NCBI GenBank assembly: GCA_024710585.1
Contig: JANJUM010000062.1
Location: 1-45,855 of the forward strand
Reading direction: 5' to 3'
From: Desulforhopalus sp.
Lineage (GTDB): Bacteria > Desulfobacterota > Desulfobulbia > Desulfobulbales > Desulfocapsaceae
Length of the DNA: 45,855 nt
Shown: positions 1 through 7,805 of the stretch, piece by piece
How positions within the stretch are numbered: the stretch's first letter is position 1
How the letters are laid out: each line of letters begins with the position of its first letter
The notes under the pieces: generated by a model
Told to the model about the DNA's origin: nothing
The model's input: only the letters and a program-made list of their open reading frames with translations
The model's database searches: none
Translations under genes and position numbers: made by a program

Positions 1-404
1 ACCGCCAGCGCCACCCAGGCGTCGGGCATGAGCTGCCCGGTGGTCCAGGCGATCCCCGTGGCCAGGCCGAGGACGACGGTCACCGCCGCCACCGGCAAGG
101 GCCCGTGCGGCAGCCCCTCGAGCCGCAGCAGCAGCCGCAGCAGCCACAGGCAGACCAGGCCCTGAGCGAGCACCGGTCCGAGCCAGAACCGCCAGCCGAG
201 AGAGGCTGCATAGAGGTACAGTCCGTAGAAGATGGAGCGCCCGGCGAGGAGTTCCATGGTGAGAACCCGGCGCACATAGCCCCCGGTATCGAAAAAGACC
301 AAGGGAAAGCCGTTCCACCACACCGGGGCGAGCAGGGCCGCCATGGCGACGGCGAGGGAAAGCGACCAGAAGACAACCTGGCGATATCGCAGAGTTCGTG
401 CCAT
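1..404 (-). CDS. Multi-pass membrane protein, N-terminal part (runs off the window)
   Basis: The reading frame starts at ATG 404 (MARTLRYRQ...) and stays open to the left edge, giving 134 codons with no stop. A GGAGACC ribosome-binding site lies about 7 bases upstream of the ATG. The protein has a hydrophobic N-terminal helix (about residues 10-32), a loop with a DTGGY motif, and further hydrophobic stretches (about 75-90 and 103-134). A short acidic or aromatic loop after the first helix resembles the layout of GT-C type membrane glycosyltransferases, but too little is visible to assign a family. It is transcribed divergently from ppk. Function unknown; that it is a gene is fairly certain from composition, RBS and hydrophobic pattern. 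Confidence 0.7.
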   Translation of the reverse strand, partial: MARTLRYRQVVFWSLSLAVAMAALLAPVWWNGFPLVFFDTGGYVRRVLTMELLAGRSIFYGLYLYAASLGWRFWLGPVLAQGLVCLWLLRLLLRLEGLPHGPLPVAAVTVVLGLATGIAWTTGQLMPDAWVALA

Positions 405-526
405 CTTGCAGGTCTCCAAATGAATATGTCGTCAAAACAGGGGGAAAATATGGCCCTCCAACGCCAGAGGCCGCAGAGACGCTAGCTGCTGGCGACGCAT
501 TTGGCAAGGCCTTTTTCATCGCCCGC

Positions 527-562
527 CAGGTGGCATGCCCGCCGAGAAGGGCAAACCACCTG
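527..562. repeat. Two-part inverted repeat upstream of ppk
   Basis: CAGGTGG (527-533) pairs perfectly with CCACCTG (556-562). Inside, GCCC (537-540) pairs with GGGC (549-552), separated from the outer stem by a symmetric 3+3 internal loop. It could be an RNA hairpin or an operator. It lies upstream of the proposed ppk promoter, so if it is an operator it would act from far upstream. Confidence 0.4.
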
Positions 563-712
563 TATCGTGTCCATTGCGAAGGCCCGGGGAGCTCCTGGCC
601 CACTTCCGCCCGCCTGTAGGGGCTGGCTGCGCTGCCGGCCGCCCCTCGCTATGGGAAGCCACTCCACCTTATTGCCAACTTCGGAGACAAAGTTCGCCGC
701 TCCCTGTTCCTG

Positions 713-742
713 TTGCGTCCGAGGGGCAGAGTGCGCTACCAT
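713..742 (+). promoter_or_regulatory. Candidate sigma70 promoter of ppk
   Basis: TTGCGT (713-718), an 18-base spacer, then TACCAT (737-742). The predicted start near 749 leaves a leader of about 55 bases before the ppk ATG at 805. The -10 is moderate, so this is tentative. Confidence 0.35.
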
Positions 743-804
743 GCAGTGATAGTCTCCCCTTTACGACGATTCGGCAATTCCGCCACCTGCTCCACAAATG
801 CGCC

Positions 805-2931
805 ATGAACCCCACACCGCCCCGCAACGTCGACGCCCACGATGCCTATATCAACAGGGAACTGAGCTGGCTGTCCTTTGCCAGCCGGGTTCTCGAACTG
901 GCCGAGGACGAGACCCAGCCCCTCCTCGAGCGGGTCAAGTTCAGCGGCATCATGGGCATGATCCTCGACGAGTTCGTCATGAAACGCATGGGCGGGCTGC
1001 ACCAGAAGCACCGCACCCGTCCCGACAAGATCAGCTACGACGGCCTCAAGGCGCGGGAAGAGATGACCCTCTGCTGGGCCGAGCTGCAGCGCCAGGCAGA
1101 GACCCTCGGCAACCTCTTCGAGGACCGCCTCAAGCAGGCGCTCACCGCCGAAGGCATTCTCTTCCCGGCCTACGACGAGCTGAGCGGGCACGACAGGGAT
1201 TTTCTTGCCAGGCATTTTCAGGAGTCGGTGCTGCCCATCCTCACCCCGCTGGCAGTGGACGCCTCCCACCCCTTCCCCTTCATCAGCAACCTCAGCTTCA
1301 ACCTCGCCATCGTCGTCACCCAGGAAGACGAGCGCAGCCACTTCGTGCGCCTCAAAGTCCCGGCCAACCGCAACCGCTGGGTGGCCCTGCCGGACAGCCG
1401 CGGCTACGTCCCCCTCGAGGAGATCATCGCCCATAACCTCGCCCTGCTCTTCCCGCAGTCGTTATCCTTCGAGGCCTTTTATTTCCGGGTCACCCGAGCG
1501 GCCAAGGACAACCCCTGGGACCGTGCCCGGCTCGACGACCTCGGCAGCGACGACCTCGAGCCGGGCTCGATTATCGGCATGGTCACCGCCGAACTCAAGT
1601 ACCGCAAGTTCGCCGGCATCATCCGCCTCGAAGTGAGCGAAGACACCCCGGAGGAGCTGCGTGACTGGCTCGTCGAGCAGCTATGCATCGACCCCTCGCA
1701 GTGCATGGTCATCCGCGGCCTCCTCGCCTTCCGCGACCTCCTCGACCTCAAGCTCGAAGGGCGCGCCGAGCTGCGCCATCCGCCTCATCAGCCGAAAACC
1801 CACCCCCGCCTGCGCCAGCTGCCGCCCGACGACCACAACGCCTTCTTCGAGGAAATCAAGCGCGACGACCTCCTCATCCACCTGCCCTATGACGATTTCG
1901 ACACCTCGGTGCTGCGCCTGCTGCAGTATGCCGCCATCGACCCCAGGGTGCTGGCGATCAAGCTGACCATCTACCGCACCTCGACCCAGTCGCCCATCGT
2001 CAAGGCTTTGATGGAGGCGGTGCAGCGCGGCAAGCAGGTGGCGGTGCTGGTGGAAATCACCGCCCGCTTCGACGAGGCGCCGAACATCGCCTGGGGCAAG
2101 ATCCTCGAACAGGCCGGAGCCCACGTCGTCTATGGCGTCGAGCGCCTCAAGACCCACGTCAAGCTGGCCATGGTGGTGCGCGAGGAGGGCGACGGCATTC
2201 GGCGCTACGTGCATATCGGCACCGGCAACTATCACACCGGCACCGCCCGCCTCTACGGCGACCTCGGCATACTCAGCTGCCGCGCCGAGCTGGGCGATGA
2301 TGTCAGCCGCCTCTTCAACGAGCTCACCGGGGCCATCCCCAACCAGGACTACCACCTGCTGCTGGTGGCGCCGCACAACATGCGACAGCGCTTCATCGAG
2401 CTGATCCGCCGCGAAGCCGACAACCGCCGCGCCGGCAAGGCGGCCTCCATCCGCTGCAAGATGAACCAGCTCCAGGACCGGCAGATCATCCGCGAACTCT
2501 ACCTCGCCGCCCAGGCGGGAGTGGAGATTTCCCTCAACGTGCGCGGCCTGTGCAGCCTGCGGGCCGGGGCCCCGGGGCTGTCGGAGAGCATCCGCGTCTA
2601 CAGCATCGTCGGCCGCTTTCTCGAGCATAGCCGCATTTACCGCTTCGAGAACGAGGGCAAGCCGCTCTTCTTCCTCGGTTCGGCCGACTGGATGAAGCGC
2701 AACCTCGAGTCGCGGGTGGAAACGGTGATGCCGGTGCACAGTCCGGCCTTGTGCCGCGAGTTGGAGGAGATCCTCCACGTCTACGAGCGGGACAACACCT
2801 TCTCCTGGGACATGCAGCCTGACGGGAGCTACCGGCGGCGCCAGCCGCAGCCCGGCGAGGAGGCCCTTTCGGCACAGCATATCTTCGCCGAAAGGGCCTG
2901 GCGGCGAGAGGTTCTCTACAGCGAGAAATAG
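805..2931 (+). CDS. ppk1: Polyphosphate kinase 1
   Basis: PPK1 reversibly polymerises the gamma phosphate of ATP into polyphosphate. The start ATG 805 (MNPTPPRN...) gives 708 residues, the usual length. Upstream in-frame sequence is low-complexity and unlike a PPK N-terminus, so the longer frame was not used. Visible family features in order: INRELSWLSF near the N-terminus; the AIKLTIYRT segment; YVHIGTGNYHTGTARLY, containing the His that is autophosphorylated in E. coli PPK1; RFLEHSRIY, with the second essential His; and GSADWMKRNLESRVE near the C-terminus. No strong Shine-Dalgarno is visible. No exopolyphosphatase gene is adjacent. The 3' end overlaps the convergent PagL-like gene by 16 bases. 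Confidence 0.95.
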   Translation: MNPTPPRNVDAHDAYINRELSWLSFASRVLELAEDETQPLLERVKFSGIMGMILDEFVMKRMGGLHQKHRTRPDKISYDGLKAREEMTLCWAELQRQAETLGNLFEDRLKQALTAEGILFPAYDELSGHDRDFLARHFQESVLPILTPLAVDASHPFPFISNLSFNLAIVVTQEDERSHFVRLKVPANRNRWVALPDSRGYVPLEEIIAHNLALLFPQSLSFEAFYFRVTRAAKDNPWDRARLDDLGSDDLEPGSIIGMVTAELKYRKFAGIIRLEVSEDTPEELRDWLVEQLCIDPSQCMVIRGLLAFRDLLDLKLEGRAELRHPPHQPKTHPRLRQLPPDDHNAFFEEIKRDDLLIHLPYDDFDTSVLRLLQYAAIDPRVLAIKLTIYRTSTQSPIVKALMEAVQRGKQVAVLVEITARFDEAPNIAWGKILEQAGAHVVYGVERLKTHVKLAMVVREEGDGIRRYVHIGTGNYHTGTARLYGDLGILSCRAELGDDVSRLFNELTGAIPNQDYHLLLVAPHNMRQRFIELIRREADNRRAGKAASIRCKMNQLQDRQIIRELYLAAQAGVEISLNVRGLCSLRAGAPGLSESIRVYSIVGRFLEHSRIYRFENEGKPLFFLGSADWMKRNLESRVETVMPVHSPALCRELEEILHVYERDNTFSWDMQPDGSYRRRQPQPGEEALSAQHIFAERAWRREVLYSEK

Positions 2932-3449
2932 ACGCCCGCCGACGGCATGTTGAGGCTGGCGTTATGCTCGTAGAGCCCGCCGTTGGACTGGTGGAAGTAG
3001 ATCAGCTCGACACCCCAGGAGGAAGACACTGGCAGGCGCAGCCCCACTTTCGAGGCGAAGAAGAAGGGGCCGCCGAGATCGTGCCTGGTGAACTTGCCCG
3101 CCTCGCTCATCAGGCCGAAACCGAGCCCGGCGAGGAACTCGAGGCGGGGGTGGAAATGCAGCACCAGCTCGGGAATGACGGCCACTTCGCCCAGAGTGGC
3201 GTCGTCGGCGTCATGTTCATGCACCATCCCCAGCGAGATTTCGATGGCGGAGGTCACCGACCTGCCCTTGCCGAAGCGGGTGGTGTAGGGCAGCGAGGGG
3301 CGATAGAGCAGCTCGTATCTGGCGATTGAGGTGTTGCCGAGCGCCTGCAGCCCGGCGCCGGCCCCCGCCTCGCCGGCAGAGGAGGAGCCGGCCAAAAACG
3401 ACAGCGATGCCGCTGTCAGGAGCAGCGGCAGGTAAGACAACGGTTTCAT
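2916..3449 (-). CDS. PagL-like outer-membrane lipid A 3-O-deacylase family protein
   Basis: 177 residues with an N-terminal signal peptide (MKPLSYLPLLLTAASLSFLA, cut near residue 25), amphipathic beta-strand-like segments and an aromatic C-terminal strand (VYFSL), as expected for a small beta-barrel. The motif FHQSN places His153 and Ser155 where PagL has its catalytic His and Ser. PagL removes the 3-O-linked acyl chain of lipid A at the outer membrane. The residue aligning with the catalytic Glu of Pseudomonas PagL, 12 residues after the Ser, is Asn167. Activity is therefore uncertain, although Asn may be common in distant family members. No clear ribosome-binding site. It overlaps the end of ppk tail to tail. 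Confidence 0.75.
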   Translation of the reverse strand: MKPLSYLPLLLTAASLSFLAGSSSAGEAGAGAGLQALGNTSIARYELLYRPSLPYTTRFGKGRSVTSAIEISLGMVHEHDADDATLGEVAVIPELVLHFHPRLEFLAGLGFGLMSEAGKFTRHDLGGPFFFASKVGLRLPVSSSWGVELIYFHQSNGGLYEHNASLNMPSAGVYFSL

Positions 3450-3479
3450 GGTCAGAAGGAAGTATTCTCGTCTTGCATG

Positions 3480-3504
3480 CCCCCGGCAGCGGTCATCCCG
3501 GGGG
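3480..3504 (-). terminator. Hairpin between the HDOD gene and the pagL-like gene
   Basis: CCCCCGG (3480-3486) and CCGGGGG (3498-3504) form a perfect 7-bp GC stem with an 11-base loop, 38 bases after the HDOD stop codon. No T-rich tract follows on either strand, so it may only slow polymerase or protect the mRNA end. Confidence 0.3.
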
Positions 3505-3541
3505 ACCTGGGAAAAGGATGGCAGGGCCGACAGCGGCCTGA

Positions 3542-4738
3542 TCAGAGGATGTCGGCCAACCGCACCGCATCGAGATAGTAGGTCTGCAGTTTTTCGGGGT
3601 CAAGGCACAGCTCGGCAAGCCTGCGGTCGACCTCCTCCCACTGGCAGCGCTCGTAGTTCTCCACCAGCTGCAGATAGGGCGCCAGGGCCCCGCTCCTGCC
3701 CACCAGGGCGTCGTGCACCTCGACGGACAGCGGCAGTCGCCCGACCAGGCTCTCCATGGGGGTGTCGAGCATGGCGTCGAGCAGGGAGAAGAGGCCAAGC
3801 ATGAACATCTCCCCCTCGCTGCACCCCACCTCCCCCGCCACCTGCGCGAGAAACTTGCCGCGAATCGCCGAGAGGCGCAGCAGCTCGTCCGGTTTCTGCT
3901 CCACCAGGCGGCCGGCGACAATCAGCGAGACGAACATGCGTATCCCGCGCTCGCCGAGGAAGGCCACCGCCTGGCGAATCGAGGCAACCGGGTGCACCCG
4001 GCCGAAATAGGCGGAGTTGAGGTAGTTGACCAGCTTGAAGGAGATGGCCGCGTCCTGGTTGATGAGCTCCTCGAGATGACGGAACTCCATGTCCTGGCGG
4101 TTGACCTCGCAGATCAGTCTGGCCGCGGTGAGCTGCCCCGGGGACACTTCGCGGTTCTTGAGGATCTCCGGCCTGGAGAAAAAATAGCCCTGGAAATAGT
4201 GGAAGCCGAGGTCCCGCGCGGCGATGAATTCCTCGTGGGTCTCGATCTTCTCGGCGAGAAAATGGCAGCGCCCCCCCTTGAGCCGCTTGATCATGGCGGC
4301 GATTTCCGGCAACGGGGTGAGACGGAAATCGATCTTGATGATCTTCGCCAGGTCGATCAGCGGCTGCAGGTTGTCGCGGAAGACGAAATCGTCGAGGGCC
4401 AGCGTGTAACCCTTTTTGGCCAACTCGCGGCAGGCGGCGACGACCTCCTCGGTGGGACGCACGTCCTCGAGGATCTCCACCACCACCTCGTTCTTGGCAA
4501 ACAACGTCGGCACGCGGCGCAGCAGCAAGTCCTCGGTGAAGTTGATGAACACCTGCCGGCCGCCGGAGATGCGCTCGATGCCGACGGTGAAGAACGACGA
4601 CGACAAGAGGCTGGAGGTGGCGGTTTCGCCATCGACGCCGGGGAAGGCGTTGGACATGCCGGTGCGAAAGAGCAGCTCGTAGGCGTACAGCTTCTTGTTT
4701 TTATGGAAAATCGGCTGCCGCGCCACAAAGGCATCCAT
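3542..4738 (-). CDS. Degenerate EAL + HDOD domain signalling protein
   Basis: 398 residues from ATG 4738 (MDAFVARQPIF...), chosen because GGGGGA sits just upstream and this is the usual start of the family; an in-frame ATG 17 codons earlier is possible. Residues 1-200 are an EAL-like domain in which the EAL signature reads ELLFR and the metal-binding DD motif reads DDFVF. That is the divergent YuxH type, generally not an active c-di-GMP phosphodiesterase. Residues about 200-398 are an HDOD domain (NQDAAISFKLVNYLNSAYFG; AVAFLGERGIRMFVSL), a protein-interaction/signalling module lacking the HD metal site. It is probably a cytosolic regulator binding nucleotide or partner proteins. It has its own promoter at 4789-4818. 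Confidence 0.88.
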   Translation of the reverse strand: MDAFVARQPIFHKNKKLYAYELLFRTGMSNAFPGVDGETATSSLLSSSFFTVGIERISGGRQVFINFTEDLLLRRVPTLFAKNEVVVEILEDVRPTEEVVAACRELAKKGYTLALDDFVFRDNLQPLIDLAKIIKIDFRLTPLPEIAAMIKRLKGGRCHFLAEKIETHEEFIAARDLGFHYFQGYFFSRPEILKNREVSPGQLTAARLICEVNRQDMEFRHLEELINQDAAISFKLVNYLNSAYFGRVHPVASIRQAVAFLGERGIRMFVSLIVAGRLVEQKPDELLRLSAIRGKFLAQVAGEVGCSEGEMFMLGLFSLLDAMLDTPMESLVGRLPLSVEVHDALVGRSGALAPYLQLVENYERCQWEEVDRRLAELCLDPEKLQTYYLDAVRLADIL

Positions 4739-4788
4739 CTGGGGTCCCCCGTTTAAGAAATGAGAACTGTTACCACAACCTTTGCTCA

Positions 4789-4818
4789 AGTATACACAAA
4801 TGAGCGATAGGGAAACAA
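4789..4818 (-). promoter_or_regulatory. Sigma70-like promoter of the EAL/HDOD gene
   Basis: On the minus strand: TTGTTT (4818-4813), an 18-base spacer, TATACT (4794-4789). The predicted start near 4782 leaves a 44-base leader with a GGGGGA ribosome-binding site. The -10 is nearly consensus. A loose inverted repeat (AGGGAAA 4809-4815 with TTTCCCT 4835-4841) overlaps the -35. Confidence 0.6.
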
Positions 4819-4874
4819 GGGTTGCCAGGCCTTTTTTCCCTGTCGTGCCTCGCCCCGGTCACGCTCGGCAAAGG

Positions 4875-5855
4875 TTAGAGGAGCCCTTCCTGCCGATACC
4901 AGCGGGCGGTTGCTTCGAGACCCCGCCGCAGGTCGAACTGCGGCGTGTAGCCCAGCAGGCGAACCGCCTTGGAGATATCGAAAGAGCGACTCTTGGTGAA
5001 GAAATCGACGCGACGGCGGTAGATGGGCGGCTCAACGCCGAGGGGGATGCAGATCTTCTCGCAGAGGGACCCGGCCAGCTGAAAGGGCCACGCCGGGAGG
5101 TGGATCTTGCGGTCGGCCTTGCCGAGAATGGTGGAGATGGTGGCAAGCAGTTCGTTGAGCATCATGTTCTCGCTGCCGCCGATGATGAACACCTCGCCTG
5201 CCGCCTCCTCTCTCTCCGAGGCGAGCAGAAAGCCCTGCACCAGGTCGTCGATATAGACCATGTGATAGAAGATCCTGCCGTCGCCGAGCACCGGCGAGAC
5301 CGGCTTGGCGGCGAGGCGAAAGAGCTTGAGCAGGCGCATGTCGCCCGGCCCGTAGATGGCGGTGGGGCGAATCACCGCCAGGGCCAGGCCGTTTTTGGCA
5401 GCGAACTCGCGGGCGAACAGCTCGCCCTCGAGCTTGGTGCGCTGGTAGATGTCGGCCGGGGCATAGGGCGACTCCTCGTTGGCCGGGGGATTCTTGACGT
5501 CGCCATGGACGCCTACGGTGCTGCAGTGCACGAAGCGTTTCACCCCGTGGCGCAGGGCGGCCTCGAGGAGATGGCGGGTGCCGCCGACGTGGATATCGTG
5601 GTAGTCTTGGTCGACGGAGGAGGCGGAGCGATACATGGCGGCGATGTTGAAGACCTTGTCGACCCCGGCGACGGCGCCATCCACCGCCCGCGGGTCGCGG
5701 ATGTCGCCTTCCAGCACCTCCAGGCCGGGCTGCGCGGGCAGGGTCACCCGCCGGCGGCTGCGCACCAGCAGCCTGACGCCGACGCCCTGGGCGAGCAGGG
5801 TGGCGCTGAGGTTATGTCCGGTGAAGCCGGTGCCTCCGGTGACGAGTACGTTCAT
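4875..5855 (-). CDS. NAD(P)-dependent sugar epimerase/dehydratase (extended SDR)
   Basis: 326 residues. The N-terminus has the Rossmann motif GGTGFTG; the catalytic Tyr/Lys pair is YQRTK, preceded by a conserved Ser/Thr (HCSTVGV); IRPTAIYGPGD is the substrate-side signature of extended SDRs. It resembles the HpnA/3-beta-HSD-like branch, which acts on sugar or sterol-like substrates, so the exact reaction is open. The start ATG 5855 overlaps the stop of the glycosyltransferase (ATGA), implying coupled translation as last gene of the operon beginning at 9464. An activated-sugar substrate is the simplest reading beside a glycosyltransferase, but that is inference. Confidence 0.88.
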   Translation of the reverse strand: MNVLVTGGTGFTGHNLSATLLAQGVGVRLLVRSRRRVTLPAQPGLEVLEGDIRDPRAVDGAVAGVDKVFNIAAMYRSASSVDQDYHDIHVGGTRHLLEAALRHGVKRFVHCSTVGVHGDVKNPPANEESPYAPADIYQRTKLEGELFAREFAAKNGLALAVIRPTAIYGPGDMRLLKLFRLAAKPVSPVLGDGRIFYHMVYIDDLVQGFLLASEREEAAGEVFIIGGSENMMLNELLATISTILGKADRKIHLPAWPFQLAGSLCEKICIPLGVEPPIYRRRVDFFTKSRSFDISKAVRLLGYTPQFDLRRGLEATARWYRQEGLL

Positions 5856-7066
5856 GATCGTGCCTTTGCGGATGAGTGGGTTGACGGGGGCAGGGCGGCG
5901 ACGAGGTGGCCGTAGAAACCATGCAGCTTCTGCCGATAGGCGTCCAGGGAGTAGTTGTCCCGCGCCACCTGCCGCCCGCGGAGGCCGAGCTCAAGGCATT
6001 TCTGCCGGTCGCCGAGGAGATCGGCCATGGCCTCGGCCATGCCTTCGGCGGTGGCCGGGGCGAGGCGGGCGAAGTCGGCGCTCAGCACCTGGGTGTGGGT
6101 GGGCAGGTCGGTGGCCAGCACCGCCTTGCCGGAGTCGAGATAGGAGTAGAGCTTCATCGGCGTGTTGTTGCCGGAAATGCGCGGCGAGAGGAGGATATCG
6201 GCCTGGCGCAGGTAGTGGCCGAGCAGTTCCACCGGCCGCGGCCCGCAGAAATGGACGACGTCGGAGAGGCCCAGCTCGGCGCAGCGCCTGCGGTAGAAGT
6301 CGATGGCCGCGGGGGTGCCGCCGATGAGCACCACATGGCCCAGGCAGCCCCGCTGCCTGGCGAGGTGAAAACCATCGAGGAGCAGGTCGATGCCCTGGTA
6401 GCGCTCGAGGTTGCCGACATAGAGCATCATCGGCCCCTCGAGACGCAGCTCGCGGCGCAGGTCCTCGCCACCTTCGGGGCAGCCCTCGAGCAGGCTGATG
6501 TCCTCGAGACGCAGTACCGGCTTGCCGGGGGCGCAGGTCCTGGCAATGTCCTCGAGGGCCCGGCACACCGCCACCACCCCGCAGCTCGCCGCCACCGCCC
6601 GCTTCTCGCAGAAACGCAGCAATGGCCCGAGGAACTTCAGGGCAGGGACCTTTTCCACCACCTGCCGCGCCAGCGAGGAGTCCATGTCGTAGACATAGGG
6701 CACGGTGAACATGAGGCGCAAGGCCATGGCGAGAAAGGCCGCCTCCTCCACCGCGTGGACGAGGTCGAAGTGGTGACGGCGCATGAGGCGGATGGCGGAA
6801 AAGAGCATGGCCACGTCGCAGACGACCTTCTTGGCCGACAGCGAGGGCGGGATATCCCTGATGCCGGGCAGGGCCGGGATGCGGTGCAGAGTGACCCCGG
6901 GCAGGGCCACGTTCTCCCCCTCGTGGAAGACGAGGAGATGGATCTCGTGACCGAGCCGGGCGAGTTCCTCGGCGAGCAGGCGCACGGCGATGGGGGTGCC
7001 GCGGTTCTGGAAAAACGGTTGCGGCGCGAGGAGGAGGATGGTCCTCCGGGCCACCTCGCCGCTCAT
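5852..7066 (-). CDS. GT4-type glycosyltransferase
   Basis: 404 residues from ATG 7066 (MSGEVARRTILLLAPQPFF). The N-terminal half has the GT-B acceptor-domain pattern (RGTPIAVRLLAEELARLGHEIHLL). The C-terminal half has the nucleotide-sugar domain: LYVGNLERYQGIDLLLDGF, LIGGTP, and SGNNTPMKLYSYLDSGKAVLATD, which covers the position of the GT4 E-x7-E motif but with a variant first Glu. It should be cytosolic or membrane-associated and transfer a sugar from a nucleotide donor to a lipid or saccharide acceptor. ATGA overlaps at both ends link it to the methyltransferase and the epimerase. Donor and acceptor cannot be read from the sequence. Confidence 0.87.
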   Translation of the reverse strand: MSGEVARRTILLLAPQPFFQNRGTPIAVRLLAEELARLGHEIHLLVFHEGENVALPGVTLHRIPALPGIRDIPPSLSAKKVVCDVAMLFSAIRLMRRHHFDLVHAVEEAAFLAMALRLMFTVPYVYDMDSSLARQVVEKVPALKFLGPLLRFCEKRAVAASCGVVAVCRALEDIARTCAPGKPVLRLEDISLLEGCPEGGEDLRRELRLEGPMMLYVGNLERYQGIDLLLDGFHLARQRGCLGHVVLIGGTPAAIDFYRRRCAELGLSDVVHFCGPRPVELLGHYLRQADILLSPRISGNNTPMKLYSYLDSGKAVLATDLPTHTQVLSADFARLAPATAEGMAEAMADLLGDRQKCLELGLRGRQVARDNYSLDAYRQKLHGFYGHLVAALPPSTHSSAKARS

Positions 7067-7797
7067 GCCGGCCTCCCCCCGTCGGCATGGCGGTCGGCGC
7101 GGACGATGATCGGCGAGCCGAACAGTGCGGTCAGTCCACAGAGACGGCTGCCGCCCTCGAGCAGGGTGGAGAGTCCGCGGTGGCCGAGCTTGCGGTGCAG
7201 CACCATGGGCAGGAAAAACTCGGGGCGAAAGGTCGCCGGGGAAAAGCCCTGCCGGCGCAGTTCGCCGCCGACCTCGGCGCGGGAGAAGAGGGTGAAGGTG
7301 CGAGTGTTGCCCTCCATGCGTTTCTTGGCGGCAAAGAGCAGCTCGTAGAGGACGTTGCTGGAGCGCCGGTCGGGGTAGTCGACCACCACGCAGCGGTCGG
7401 CGACGCGGCACATCTCGGCGAGCAGCTGCCGCCAGCGCTCGGCGTGGGGCAGCAGGCGAAAGGCCATGACCACGTCGAAGGAGCGGTCGGCATAGGGCAG
7501 GGCCAGGCTGTCGCAGGTTTCGTAGGAGAAGGACCCGGCGGGCAGCAGTCGGTCGAGGCGCCTCCGGCAGCAGGGGTCGCTGCCGGTGACCGTCACCCGG
7601 TAACCACGCGTTACCAGGGGCTCGGCAAGCTGTGCGTGGCCACCGCCGACGTCGAGCACCGTCGCTCCGGGCAGATGGCCAAGGAGTTCCAGGGTGATGG
7701 CGGCCTGCCGCTCCAGGAAAAAGGCCCCGGCCTGGCCGGAAAAGCGCGTCGCGTAGTCCTCCGAGGCGGTCTCTATGTCGGCGGTTTCGAGATACAT
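7063..7797 (-). CDS. SAM-dependent class I methyltransferase
   Basis: 244 residues. VLDVGGGHAQLAEPL is SAM-binding motif I; SFDVVMAFRLLPHAERW is the motif II/III region typical of small-molecule or lipid methyltransferases (Methyltransf_11 type). Start: ATG 7797 (MYLETADIE) has an AGGAG four bases upstream. An alternative ATG at 7809 overlaps the stop of the GlpD-like gene as ATGA and would add four residues. The 3' end overlaps the glycosyltransferase start, so it is co-translated with it. Its substrate is probably the product, or a lipid carrier intermediate, of the same operon. Confidence 0.85.
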   Translation of the reverse strand: MYLETADIETASEDYATRFSGQAGAFFLERQAAITLELLGHLPGATVLDVGGGHAQLAEPLVTRGYRVTVTGSDPCCRRRLDRLLPAGSFSYETCDSLALPYADRSFDVVMAFRLLPHAERWRQLLAEMCRVADRCVVVDYPDRRSSNVLYELLFAAKKRMEGNTRTFTLFSRAEVGGELRRQGFSPATFRPEFFLPMVLHRKLGHRGLSTLLEGGSRLCGLTALFGSPIIVRADRHADGGRPA

Positions 7798-7805
7798 GGC
7801 GCTCC

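Larger units (their letters stand above)
405..804. other. 400-base divergent intergenic region upstream of ppk
   Basis: No convincing gene lies here; the open frames crossing it are Pro/Arg/Cys-rich and lack ribosome-binding sites. It holds the start signals of the leftward membrane-protein gene, a two-part inverted repeat (527-562) and a candidate ppk promoter (713-742). I see no recognisable riboswitch or Pho box. Confidence 0.5.

Noticed and set aside
1681-2880. 399-codon leftward open frame inside ppk1
   Set aside because: Antisense of conserved PPK1 active-site sequence; no RBS or recognisable domains.
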